NCBI GenBank assembly: GCA_930367205.1 | Contig: OV884014.1 | Coordinates: 110,559,138-110,623,137 of the forward strand | DNA length: 64,000 nucleotides | From: Acanthosoma haemorrhoidale | Lineage: Eukaryota; Arthropoda; Insecta; Hemiptera; Acanthosomatidae | Direction: 5' to 3' | Shown here: positions 1 through 9,668 of the stretch, in pieces | Layout: the number at the start of each line of letters is the position of its first letter | Position numbering within the stretch: the first letter of the stretch is position 1 | Translations under genes and position numbers: made by a program | Notes under the pieces: model-generated | What the model was told of the DNA's origin: nothing | Seen by the model: the letters and a program-made list of their open reading frames with translations, nothing else | The model's database searches: none

Positions 1-239
1 ATTGACTTACACCTATATACATGACCTTTAATGATATCCTTAAACGACTGTTTAACATTAATATGAGAAGCAAGACTTATTCTTACTCTTCCAGTATAAG
101 AAACACTGAAATACTTAAATTACCTTAGATATTAGCAATTAATTGCACTTTACAATTGATTCTGATCCTAATTTTTACATGGAAAATTATATAATTTGAC
201 CATCGCATCTTAAGTTAATAACTGAATTTACAAAAAATA

Positions 240-740
240 GTGCAATTTATAAATGTTATTAACTATGTACTACAAAGTACATGTAGGGACTCTCATACAA
301 ACATAGTGCATAACGCAAAACAATTATTAGCATACATAAATACCAAATCAGTAGGAGAAGCTGAAGAATTTCTTGACAATAAAACCTTAGCAACATGTAT
401 GTCACACATTTATGCCACTAGTTTGAAACCACGCGGACACCACGTGTTGTTCTATTCACTAACTCATACTTATGCGAGACGAATATTTACTGAGGATCGG
501 GTAGCAGGAGGAGACGAAATAAAAATGATCACCTGTTGTCACGAAGAAATCACAAACGAATGCAAGAAAAAACTACCTAAAGACTAAAAATTCTTCTTAA
601 CAACTTGTAAAAGATTAACAAACATCAGACAACTTAAAAATGCCCTCATGCGTGATGGTGCAGATATATTAGATGTCCAAAAGACAACATATAGAACCAA
701 TTCTAACAATGCAACACCAAACAATTCAAATTACAAAAGA
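240..740 (+). pseudogene. gag-like remnant of copy A
   Basis: An open stretch of about 115 codons ends in a stop at 585-587. Weaker coding-like sequence continues to about 740. No zinc knuckle is visible. The assignment rests mainly on position: it lies just upstream of a protease motif and RT in the same orientation, where gag is expected. It could instead be unrelated sequence. Confidence 0.35.
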
Positions 741-929
741 AAAAACCGCGCATAATACATTATACAGAAAACGATGACAAAGACACGCCAATTGCACAGA
801 TAACCGATCAACCAAATTATCTAAAAACAAAATTTGAACATTTTTTAAATTTCGCAGAGAAAAGATCCACCGTCCAATGTAGAGCTGAATATGACCTAAA
901 TTACTCCGATTTATTGCCCCAAATGAAGA

Positions 930-1370
930 ACAACACCGGGTCTAAACGGCTTATTGACACTTGCGCGTCTAAGAATCATATATTTCTGACATCTTCACCG
1001 AAAGGATGTCAAATTATTTCCGAAGAATTTATCACGAAAACACCAGTGGGGTGAAGGAACAGAGAGTGCTATAATTGATCTCATCAGTAAATAGGGAGAA
1101 ATAATACAAATTGATGAAGAAAAATTGAGCTCCACAAATTTATTAAACATAAAATAACCACAAAAAATGAAGCGCGGACTTTTTGCCGAAACTACAGTTG
1201 TCCTGTCCAGTTCTCGGCTCAAATTCATGAACAAGTGGAAAAATTATTACAAAACAAAATTATACGCGAGAGTAATTCACCATACAACTCCCCTGTTTGG
1301 AAATCCCCTAAGAAAATGTGGAATAAAAAATAGATCGTATTGTTACAGATTATAGAAAAGTTAATGACAT
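930..1370 (+). pseudogene. Protease motif and N-terminal reverse transcriptase remnant of copy A
   Basis: At 951-971 the frame reads LIDTCAS, the retroviral aspartic protease motif LIDTGAS with Gly replaced by Cys. From about 1190 to 1370, across a frameshift, the translation matches the start of gypsy-type RT, including the block around SNSPYNSPVW. Stops and frameshifts make it non-functional. RT breaks off at about 1370, before any catalytic YXDD motif. Confidence 0.7.
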
Positions 1371-1830
1371 CACCAGGATCTCTAACTCTTCAGGACTCTT
1401 AAATAGACAGCGCAGCACTTTTATTGAAATATTACCAAACTTAAATAATCAAAACTTAACGAATTACACTTACAATTACAAACAAACTAGCATTAGCGAC
1501 TATTGCTCATAATAATACTCTAAACTACTAGACTAAATCAAATTTGATATTTCTATTATTGCCAATGTTCAAACCACCATAACGGAACATTATGCTCAAA
1601 AATATCATGATGGAAATAAAATAATTCTTGACGTTATAAACCATGAAAAGGACAAGAAGACCCTCCTCAGCTAAATGACGAACAAATATTTATAAAGCCT
1701 ATGTATAAATATGTATAATAAATAAGTATAAAAACACAGAAAACATGAAAATCCCAATAAACCAGTTATACTATTAAAACAACTCATATAAATCAGGTAA
1801 AATGACCAAGGAAACAATACTTAAAACCAA
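1370..1830 (+). pseudogene. Integrase C-terminal remnant of copy A
   Basis: Directly after the RT fragment, the sequence at 1376-1430 translates to a block (SNSSGLLNRQRS) that aligns with the third catalytic region of the integrase in copy B at 6838-6890. The abrupt RT-to-integrase junction defines a large internal deletion. Weak C-terminal integrase-like sequence runs to about 1830. Asn stands where the DDE glutamate is expected, as it does in copy B. Confidence 0.55.
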
Positions 1831-2036
1831 CCACTGTTTCAGATCATAAAGAACACCCCACTTCTGATTACAGCACGGACTGAAATAACCGCATTGAGAA
1901 CTACAGACTTAATAACGTGAAATAAATTTAAAACTATCATAAAACATATCATTTTTACAACTTAACACCGCTAAAGAAAAATTGATTAATAACCAACCTT
2001 AAAATTATCACAAACCTTTGTATCATATATCCACTA

Positions 2037-2700
2037 TTGTATCATGTCTTTTACACTATGTATCAAATATTCATTGACATTATTAGCAATGCACGAAACA
2101 AAATAAAGCTTATGAACATAAATAACCCTAGGGTTGAAAGATTTTTAATTAATGGGCTAGGAACCGCCATCAGCTGGTTGAGGGGCAATATGAATGATGA
2201 TGTCAAACAGCATTATGATAACGTTATTACAGAAATTGAACAGAATAATTGTGCAGCAGGACACAGTATAGAAACCACAATAAATATTAACAAAAATATA
2301 ATGGAATTATATCAAAATGACATAGCAATGAATAGTGTTCCCTTCAATAAAGGACGAAGAAATGTTGAAATATTAAATAAGGAAACTGATTTTCAAGACA
2401 TGTAAAGTACATTCTATATATATACTTGGACATGTAAAGTACATTCTATATATATACTTGGACATGTAAATTACATTCTATATATATACTTGGACATGTA
2501 AAGTACATTCTATATATATACTTGGACATGTAAAGTACATTCTATATATATACTTGGACATGTATATAATAAAATTAATGATTTAACACTGACATTTGAA
2601 TGGTGCAAACTAGGAATTAGTGTCACAAGTGACAACATATACGAGAATGTAACATTAGCCTCAAGTTTTATGGTTAATGAGCAAACTCCACTGTACAATT
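2037..2700 (+). pseudogene. Envelope (env) fragment of copy A, interrupted by a tandem array
   Basis: The open stretch 2037-2405 contains a basic site followed by a Gly-rich, hydrophobic start (FLINGLGTAISWL) and helical sequence. This is the layout of the fusion-peptide end of errantivirus Env (baculovirus F-like). The frame is broken at 2403 by a 32-bp tandem array. Envelope-like sequence with a Cys resumes at about 2561 and runs to a stop near 2700. The surface-subunit end and the transmembrane tail were not found. The copy is defective. Confidence 0.6.
2399..2564 (+). repeat. 32-bp minisatellite, 5 copies, inside env
   Basis: The unit begins CATGTAAAGTACATTC followed by TATATATATACTTGGA. 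Copies start at 2399, 2431, 2463, 2495 and 2527, then a partial unit. The period is exactly 32 bp and only one base differs (copy 3 has TTACATTC). Because 32 is not a multiple of 3 and each unit has in-frame stops, the array disrupts the envelope frame. Confidence 0.95.
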
Positions 2701-3031
2701 AAATCCAATATAATAAACATATTTGTCTCAATCATTATTATTGCATCAAGCCTACATTTTATAAAAATCCTTTCATATTTAACCTTGTTAATTATAGTAA
2801 ATTAGAACATTGTACTAGTTTTAAAAATCCTAATATCGCCTATATAGACTATTTTTAACTTACATATTTAGACGAATACACCTTAAAATATAATTGTAAA
2901 ATAAGAAACATCATAAAACAATAAACGAATAAAAAATGAACAATTTATCTTGTTAATGGATGATATAATGAGACCCGTTAAAGTTTTTTACCACGTGGTA
3001 TTCCATTGCCTTAGGCTGGGGTCACCAACTG

Positions 3032-3322
3032 TTTTATCATTGATAGTCTAGGGTCAATTACAACAAATCAATTCGCATAAACATTACTTCACTTTAGTGT
3101 TATCATAATGTTATCACATAACTAGGCAGGTTGGTTTAGAATTTGCTCGGAGATGTTGATGAAACGTTCCCTGTTAAAAAATAGGAAGAACAGAGTTGAG
3201 AGGGTTAAGCATTTTAGTTTATTATCCCATTCTTTAAAATCCCTCATTATATTTGTGGTGTGATCATATTATTTATTATACAGTGGAATCCCGATTATTC
3301 CTATTTCCGGATAAGTCCCTAG
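3032..3322 (+). repeat. Dispersed repeat R1, forward copy, with a pogo-like terminal motif
   Basis: This 290-bp block is repeated in inverted orientation at 24149-24428 with high similarity. Near its right end, directly after a TA dinucleotide (3279-3280), is CAGTGGAATCCCGATTATTC. That resembles the terminal inverted repeats of pogo/Tigger-type Tc1-mariner elements, which duplicate TA. The two copies share about 40 bp past this motif and then diverge. No transposase was found. Confidence 0.75.
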
Positions 3323-3377
3323 TGCAAATCCCGGTAAACGGTATAAAAACAATGCATTTCATCTACTCGGTACCGGT

Positions 3378-3732
3378 AAATGGCCTCCAAAGATGGCGGA
3401 CTAACATATTTGACCTAGGATAATTCTTTGGTCACTGTCCTTCAGCGTTTGTCTTAATTACGCCATAATCGGTCTTTTATTGAAGCAGGATAGTCAGATA
3501 ATTATAAAACATAAAATAATGGGCTTTTAACACTAAAAAAACACTACCAAAATTTAAAAGAACCATGAATTCTTTACTTAGTAATACACCTAACTCATCA
3601 GTATACTTTGATAATAGAATTATATTTTTTGTTAACTTGACTTGATAACATGATACAACTTGACCAAACTGAATTACCATTTCTAGGACATATTCTAACA
3701 TCAGAAGGTATAAAAACTGGCCCGAGAAAATT
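3378..3732 (+). repeat. Chimeric module M, copy 1 (non-coding block joined to gypsy RT)
   Basis: About 355 bp starting AAATGGCCTCCAAAGATGGC. The same sequence occurs at 26503-26852 in the same orientation, and its inner part at 34984-35085. The first ~270 bp has no recognisable coding content. The last ~85 bp is the thumb region of a gypsy RT (ELPFLGHILTSEGIKTG). The join is the same in the copies, so it predates their dispersal. Confidence 0.85.
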
Positions 3733-4145
3733 AGAAACTGTTGAAAAAGTCCCCTTGCCCAGGATATTAAGTCCCCTTGAAAAAGAAATTAAAATATTTC
3801 TAAGCTTAACAAGATATTATCGGAAACTTATCAACAGTTATGGCCACATAGCTCAACCACTGTCATAATGTTTAAGGAAATCGGAATAAACTATAAATCC
3901 GGAGACATACAGACACGCGTTTGAAAATCTTAAAGCATTATTGATCAATTCTCAAATCTAAACATATCCCGACTTTTTGGAGCAAATCATTTTAACAACC
4001 GACGCAAGTAATATGGCAGTTGGAGCAGTAGTTTCTCAACTTTCCGAAGGGAGGGATCACCCAATCGCTTTTGCTTCTAAAACAATACTAAAGACAGAAC
4101 CAAAATATTCAACTATGCAAGAAGGAATTTTTTTTTTTTTTTTTT
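3650..4145 (+). pseudogene. Errantivirus-like RT thumb and RNase H start (copy B), interrupted
   Basis: Plus-strand translation gives the end of a gypsy-type RT (FLGHILTSEGIK, then LSLTRYYRKLI). After a frameshift comes the start of RNase H (LTTDASNMAVGAVVSQ). The first RNase H aspartate (TTDAS) is present. The frame runs into an 18-T tract at 4128-4145, where a Jockey element has inserted, and it resumes at 5561. Stops and frameshifts show it is dead. Confidence 0.8.
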
Positions 4146-4158
4146 ACTATTACTTATG
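4146..4158 (+). repeat. Target-site duplication, left copy
   Basis: ACTATTACTTATG at 4146-4158 is repeated at 5548-5560, immediately after the Jockey poly(A) tail. The first A of the right copy could belong to the tail, so the duplication is 12-13 bp. Confidence 0.85.
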
Positions 4159-5168
4159 GCCTTCGCGTTGTTGATCACATATCCTCAGCCCTTGAAACCA
4201 AACAGTATTGCACTGCTGCCTTTCTGGACATAGCTCAAGCTTTTGACAGGGTCTGGCACGCAGGCTTGCTTTACAAGCTCAAAGGATATTTACCGCAAAC
4301 CCTATTCCTAATCCTACAATCCTACCTTTCAAACCGTTTCTTCCAAGTCCGCTGTGGTTTAGAATATTCTAACTACTATCCCATTAAAGCAGGAGTTCCA
4401 CAGGGCAGCGTCCTGGGTCCCACCCTCTATAATCTATACACCGCTGATGTCCCCTCTACCACCAATACCTTCTTGGCAACATTCGCAGACGACACTGCAG
4501 TCCTGTCAACCCATCCAGACCCTAATATAGCATCCCAAAACCTTCAAAAACACCTCGACGAGATCTAGTATTGGTGCAACCAATGGCGAATCAAAGTCAA
4601 TGAAGGAAAATGTTCCCACATAACCTTTACCCTGTGCCGCAAGTCCTGTCCACCAGTCTTTTTAAATTCAATTCCTCTCCCTGTGTCTGAGACAGTACGG
4701 TATTTAGGCTTCCATCTCGACAAAAGACTGACATGGAACCCACACACGAGGCTAAAAAGACAAGAACTAAACAGACGCTTTGGACAACTGTACAGACTAC
4801 TTCGAAGGACATCCCACCTCTCAATAGAAAACAAACTACTTATTTACAAGGTTATACTTAAGCCAATCTGGACATACGGAATAGAGCTATGGGGGACAGC
4901 AAAAAAGTCGAACATCAAGCGCATCCAATCCTTTCAATCAAAAGTCCTAAGAACAATAGTAAATGCCCCTTATTACGTCAGCAACAAAACCCTTCACAAT
5001 GATCTGAATATACCCTATATTCTTGAACTCATCCCTTCCAAGTTCATAAAATTCCATAGTAACCTATCCAACCACCCTAATTCCCTAGCACAGTCATTGC
5101 ACTGCACCACTCACCCCTATAATCCTCTTCGGAGATTAAAACGGCAGTGGCCTCGTGACCTGCTATAA
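4159..5168 (+). pseudogene. Jockey reverse transcriptase, C-terminal two thirds (broken)
   Basis: Translation shows LDIAQAFDRVWHAG (RT block with catalytic Asp), PQGSVLGP, and FADDT at 4482-4496, the RT catalytic box. A stop at 4566-4568 interrupts the frame. It continues from 4683 as the RT thumb and C-terminal region (YLGFHLDKRLTW, YKVILKPIWTYGIELWG) to a stop at 5166-5168. The N-terminal endonuclease and RT start are absent because of 5' truncation. In an intact Jockey ORF2 this enzyme copies element RNA at a nicked chromosomal site. Confidence 0.88.
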
Positions 5169-5487
5169 CTAAGTGATAGTGGGAGTTCTGGCAATGGCCA
5201 GTTCCTCTAATCATGTCCTGAGCGTCTGTGGCTCTCGCGCTCTTGGTCAGCCTCCGCTGGCTTATCCAGTGACGCGGCTGACGTAGGAGCGTGGGGGACT
5301 CCCCAAGACTCCGCTTCCTCCTTCGCATGTGAGGGAGGTGACCCTTGTGGACTTGGGGGGCCTCTGGGCTGTTTGTAAATATTGTATGAATGAGCGAGTG
5401 AATGATGAATTGTAAATATAGTATGAATGATGACATTTATCTCAATTACTCATTGCCTAATAAAAGGCAGATTGTAATTTTATCTTA

Positions 5488-5547
<60 letters not shown>
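4159..5547 (+). mobile_element. 5'-truncated Jockey-type non-LTR retrotransposon
   Basis: The element begins abruptly within RT, runs through a 3' UTR, ends in a long poly(A) run (about 5489-5547), and is flanked by a 12-13 bp target-site duplication. This is the usual result of target-primed reverse transcription with 5' truncation. It sits inside the RNase H region of copy B. Its RT is close in sequence to the fragments at 16020-16922 and 22163-22430. Its 3' UTR end recurs at 34712-34790, and more distantly on the minus strand at about 63060-63300. Confidence 0.92.
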
Positions 5548-5550
<3 letters not shown>

Positions 5551-5560
5551 ATTACTTATG
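5548..5560 (+). repeat. Target-site duplication, right copy
   Basis: Copy of 4146-4158 directly after the poly(A) tail of the Jockey insertion. Sequence downstream continues the interrupted RNase H. Confidence 0.85.
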
Positions 5561-5770
5561 CTTGCAAACCCTTTAAACCATATCTTTATGGGCAGAGATT
5601 TATAATTCAAACGATTTTTTTCTATGAAAAATAATAACACAAGGATAATGAAATGGATTTGCCTGATAAATAAGTTTGATTTCGAAATTAATGATGTAGA
5701 AGGAAGAACTAACTGTAGCAGATGCATTGAGTCGTGTAAAATTGAAAATAATACAAATAATAATTAAACG
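5561..5770 (+). pseudogene. RNase H remainder and connection region of copy B
   Basis: After the Jockey insertion the translation resumes with RNase H sequence (CKPFKPYLYGQRF) and, after stops and a frameshift, the end-of-RNase-H signature ADALSR near 5718-5735. This fits Ty3/gypsy order RT, RNase H, integrase. The frame is broken at several points. Confidence 0.7.
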
Positions 5771-5825
5771 GTATCGAAGAAATAGATACAGACGGAGAGT
5801 TAGACAAATTATTAACTGAAACTGG

Positions 5826-6063
5826 AACAAACCCTAAAAGACTTAGAAGACAGCCTTCCACTTCCCCAAGAACTAGTTGAAACCGAGAGCTTGGCAACCC
5901 AACATTCTCAACAACGTAGCTACAATCAAATATTTTTAGTGACCAACAAACCCTAAAAGACATGAAAGACAGCCTTCCACTTCCCCAAGAACTAGTTGAA
6001 ACCGAGAGCTTGGCAACCCAACATTCTCAACAACGTAGCTACAATCAAATATCTATAGTGACC
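5826..6063 (+). repeat. 119-bp tandem duplication in copy B
   Basis: Two near-identical 119-bp units (5826-5944 and 5945-6063) lie between RNase H and integrase. They differ at a few bases only. The length is not a multiple of 3, so the duplication adds a frameshift. The high similarity suggests a recent event relative to the decay of the element. Confidence 0.92.
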
Positions 6064-7330
6064 AACAAACCCATTAACATTTGAAAAAATCAAATTTTCA
6101 TAACAAGAGGTAGTGGCCCACTACAAATAGAACGACCTTTTAATAAATTAGGGTACCAAATAGAATCAGCATACTTTTGGAAACACGACATCGAAAATAA
6201 ATTACTAGAAATTATTAAACCGAACTGTGCATATGGCGTGCATTGCCAACCTAATATACAGACTGTTCGAAATGAATACGAAGACATGTTCAATAATTTA
6301 TCGCGAATAGTTGAAGGAAAATTCCCAACAGTCAAGATAAAACGTTACACTAGTAAACGGATAGACGTACTAGAAGATACAAAGAAAAAGGAACTCATTC
6401 AGAATTACCAAGTAGAAAAATCCTTTCACTGAAGCGGTGTAATGGAAACATATGAGAAACTAAAACGATATGAAAGATATAATAACCTACTTTATCAATA
6501 AATGTGCAACATGTGCTAAAACTTAATATAAACGTAAACCAGTGAAAACTAAATATCAAATAACACCCACCCCGGAAAGACCGTTCGAATATTTAATGAT
6601 AGATACTTTACATTATGAACAAGCCTTTATAATAACTATTATAGACACCTTCTCTAAACGACTTTATGCAGAAAGAATTAAAACGCTAATAACATATTTC
6701 ATGTAATAACTAAATACTTAGCAATCTTCCCGACACCCATTAAAATAGCAATGGATCAAGGTCCTGAATATAAAAACAATCTCATTCAGAATCTTTTTAA
6801 AAGTCTCGGTATAGAATGTCACTATAGAGTATCAAATAATTCTAACTCCTCAGGAATACTAAATCAAACCCATTCCACTTTAATCGAGCTATTAAGAGTA
6901 ATAAAAGAAGAGAATCCATAAAACGGACCTGAAACGAGTTTAAACTTCACGACAATGGCCTTTAATGAAACACTAAATAAAAACTTAAAATTAGCACCTA
7001 ACGAGATAATTTTTGAAAAATTATTGGACTTGTACTGATTGGAGACCAATTAGTACAAAAATGAAAGATTAAATGTAGTACACGAAAAAGTCTAACAAGA
7101 AATTGAAAAAGGAAAGGAAATTAGGTCAGGTAAGTTATATATAAATCGCGAAGACCCACCAGATCTAGAGGAACAACCTTATGTTAGAATTCGTACTAAA
7201 ACAAAAAATGAAAAAAGATATAAACCTGTTAGACAATTTTTTGACAAAAATAAGACTATAAGAGTAAACACTAACAATATTAGAAGACCAAGAAAGAAAA
7301 ATAAGAGAAAATGTGCTTTAGTCACAGATG
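6064..7330 (+). pseudogene. Integrase of errantivirus-like copy B (broken)
   Basis: The region shows an N-terminal segment (6238-6432), an HHCC-like zinc finger around 6430-6530 split by stops, then the catalytic core. The core has ITIIDTFSKRLY (first Asp) at about 6632-6668 and MDQGPEYKNN (second Asp) at 6750-6780. A third block, NSSGILNQTHSTL, near 6843-6880 has Asn at the position of the catalytic Glu. A basic C-terminal region follows to about 7320. Multiple stops make it non-functional. Confidence 0.75.
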
Positions 7331-7338
7331 ATGGCAGA

Positions 7339-8110
7339 ATGGAAATTGATTTGGACGCTCTTACTAGTTACTCTTATGACGCTTTCATATCAGATAACGC
7401 ACGTAACAAACAAGCAGATCTAAAACCAAATTATTATATTAGCGATGATATTGAAACATTATTTTTAACAAGTAAAATACATTGTCCAATAAAAAACAAT
7501 ACAATAGATTACATTCTAACTATTCCACTTAAAGGAGAAGTAATGAAAACAATATAGCTATTACCTGTAGCATCGCTGAACGAAAACACTTATGTAACAG
7601 CTAGTATTCCTATTAAACCCATATTATTGTACATGCAACCTCTTATTGCCAATGTATGTATAACTAAAGCCATTAGAAATAATATAGATTCGTGTATAAC
7701 TGTTAATTTAAGAAACAAACAACCTATTATAAAATGTATAGAAGACATTGATGTATATACAGCATTTAAACATACAAGTATTAGCCTTAAACAAAATGTA
7801 TTTATACCCATTCCTATTCCTCAAATTCCTGTAATTAAGCTAAGACATAACGAATCTTTTATAAATATAACTAGTAATAGGGATATTAGTATATCATTCC
7901 TATCATTTTCACATGAAATACTAACAATTAACCATACCAATGTCTCTTTTCATGAATAACCATCTTTTGTTGTACCAACTAATATAAACCTCGTACCTCT
8001 AACACGGTGTAATTAAATAGAAATTCCCAATATAATTCAAATTGTAAGTTTAATAATTGTATTTAATCTTTTCTTGTATTAAGTAAACCTCAAGTATTCT
8101 GATTTAAGGA
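7339..8110 (+). pseudogene. Envelope C-terminal remnant of copy B
   Basis: Two open stretches (7339-7557 and 7627-7959), separated by a stop, contain paired Cys residues and Pro/Ile-rich blocks typical of errantivirus envelope. From about 8020 a hydrophobic segment (IIQIVSLIIVFNLFL) resembles a membrane anchor, followed by a short tail. The fusion-peptide end is not present. Assignment rests on position after integrase and on these features, with no strong single motif. Confidence 0.5.
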
Positions 8111-8740
8111 AATTCCTTAAAACAAGGCTTCAGCAACTTTCAGCACTACTAGCAATAGAAGCCATCTCGTTACAGACAACAGAGTTCTCCCAGGTGCTCC
8201 AATCTTAAAGGATCAGCAGTTATGTAATATAATATATTATATAATCTTATTATTAACAAATTGTACGTTTATCAATAACATCCTAAGAACTGTATCTCTT
8301 AACTTATAATCAGCTCTTTTGTAATTATCAATAACTTATTTTCTTTTCCCAGACCTCCATTCTGAATATTTATCCCCAACGGCTATTCACTAATATCTAT
8401 TCCCTTCAGCCACTCATTAGCCAAGGAAGGCAACGTGGGAAGATTCGCACTGTGACGGGGAGATGAGAAATGTTCACTAAATAATTTAAATTTATAGACC
8501 TATTGAAAAATTAGGTGATTAACTGCCTTTTGTTAGTGACGAATACAAATTTTAATTAATAGTGTGTTCACAATTTTTCTGTAGCCCACTTACATTATTG
8601 AAGGTGACGAAAGTTATACTTGACGCCTTAAAGGTCCAACCTTATGTAAATTAATGAGGTCAATCTTAAATTAATGGTATAAATTATTAAATTAATGAAC
8701 TCAATAATATGTAGGAAGTGGGTGGGGGTACCCTATAGCA
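8110..8740 (+). other. Non-coding tail after copy B
   Basis: No gene seen. GACGGGGAGATGAGA near 8454-8468 is purine-rich and could be the polypurine tract that precedes a 3' LTR. No matching LTR was found elsewhere in the window, so this is only a suggestion. Confidence 0.25.
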
Positions 8741-8803
8741 TTGACGAGGGTGGGAGGGGATGCTTTTCGTAGAGTGGGGGTTTACCTGCGGGACCCCCTT
8801 GTA

Positions 8804-9379
8804 ATGGCAGGTAAGGGGCAGTCGATCAGCAGTTGTCAGTGTAGTGAGATCATGAGCATGGCTATGGTAGGACGTGAAGACATCAGGGATGCTGTAGATT
8901 TGAGGGAGACTATACTAGTTGAAGGACCCATGTGGGAGATCGAAGAACGGAGGAGGATGACATCAGAGAGGGAGTGGATGAAAGAGCAAGAAAAGAGACG
9001 AAGGAGAAGGGTAGCAGGCTGGAAGCGTATGCAAGAGGGATACACCAGGAATGAGAAGGAGAACGTCAGAGAGTCAGGTGATGCAAGAGAAATAAATAAG
9101 AAAGATGGACTCCAGGGAGGAAGTGTATGCAATAGGGAGACTGGTGAAAATAAAAGGACGCGAGGGAGGCAGCCGATGAGACAGAGACATGAGAAAGTCA
9201 GATGCGACAGAAAGACGACAAAGGGGGAAAGAAGACGTAGGAGAGAAGAAGAGGACGACGCCAGGGAAGCCGCCAGGTTAAGACAGGAAGTGGAGGACCT
9301 CTGGAGAGCTGAATTAGAGAGGTTAGTGGAGCTCGCAAGAGTTGATGAAAGGAGGCTAAGGATGAGAAGATGTGGGTGA
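8804..9379 (+). CDS. Hypothetical Arg/Glu-rich 191-residue ORF
   Basis: An uninterrupted ORF of 191 codons from the first ATG at 8804 to TGA at 9377. The local sequence is purine-rich and far less AT-rich than its surroundings. The protein is very hydrophilic: residues about 50-190 are dominated by Arg, Glu and Lys (ERRRMTSEREWMKEQEKRRR near the middle) with predicted long helices or coiled coil. It has no signal peptide, membrane segment or known motif. It may be a gag-like ORF of an unrecognised retroelement, since it lies between copy B and a satellite array, or an exon of a host gene. Length and base composition argue against chance, but nothing proves expression. Confidence 0.4.
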   Translation: MAGKGQSISSCQCSEIMSMAMVGREDIRDAVDLRETILVEGPMWEIEERRRMTSEREWMKEQEKRRRRRVAGWKRMQEGYTRNEKENVRESGDAREINKKDGLQGGSVCNRETGENKRTRGRQPMRQRHEKVRCDRKTTKGERRRRREEEDDAREAARLRQEVEDLWRAELERLVELARVDERRLRMRRCG

Positions 9380-9383
9380 GCCC

Positions 9384-9405
9384 CTTATTATTATTATTAT
9401 TATTA
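9384..9405 (+). repeat. (TTA)n microsatellite
   Basis: About seven TTA/ATT units directly after the stop codon of the Arg/Glu-rich ORF. Confidence 0.9.
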
Positions 9406-9668
9406 AATATTTAAATTTGAATAAATATTGTACTTAATAATCGTTGTTTATTTTTTATTACTTTATTCCCTAGAAAGATATTAGATAGTAGATTCTGGTT
9501 ATAAATTTTTTGACAGTGTGTTGAAATATGAATCCAAACAACCTTTATTCAGAGACTTTACAAGAAGTCTTATTTTTATTACATTTTGGGAGTTGAGGAT
9601 ATTCTGAGGATTTTCATCACAGTTTTCTTTAGTAAGACTTATCTTTGTTTGGTGTACATTGGTTGGAT

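Larger units (their letters stand above)
240..2930 (+). mobile_element. Errantivirus-like LTR retroelement copy A, internally deleted
   Basis: A decayed Ty3/gypsy-type (errantivirus-like) copy on the plus strand. In order it shows a gag-like stretch, a protease motif, the N-terminal part of reverse transcriptase, the C-terminal part of integrase, and an envelope region. RT passes straight to the end of integrase near 1370, so RT core, RNase H and most of integrase are deleted. All reading frames carry stops and frameshifts. No pair of LTRs, primer-binding site or target duplication could be identified, so the ends are approximate. Confidence 0.7.

Noticed and set aside
3477..3701. Minus-strand frame in module M, also open at 26617-26820
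   Set aside because: It is open in both copies only because they are recent duplicates. It runs antisense into a gypsy RT and has no protein-like motif.
5485..5727. Minus-strand frame with poly-Phe
   Set aside because: Produced by the Jockey poly(A) tail read in reverse.
8836..9132. 98-codon open frame on the minus strand
   Set aside because: It is the shadow of the purine-rich plus-strand ORF and has low-complexity Ser/Phe content.
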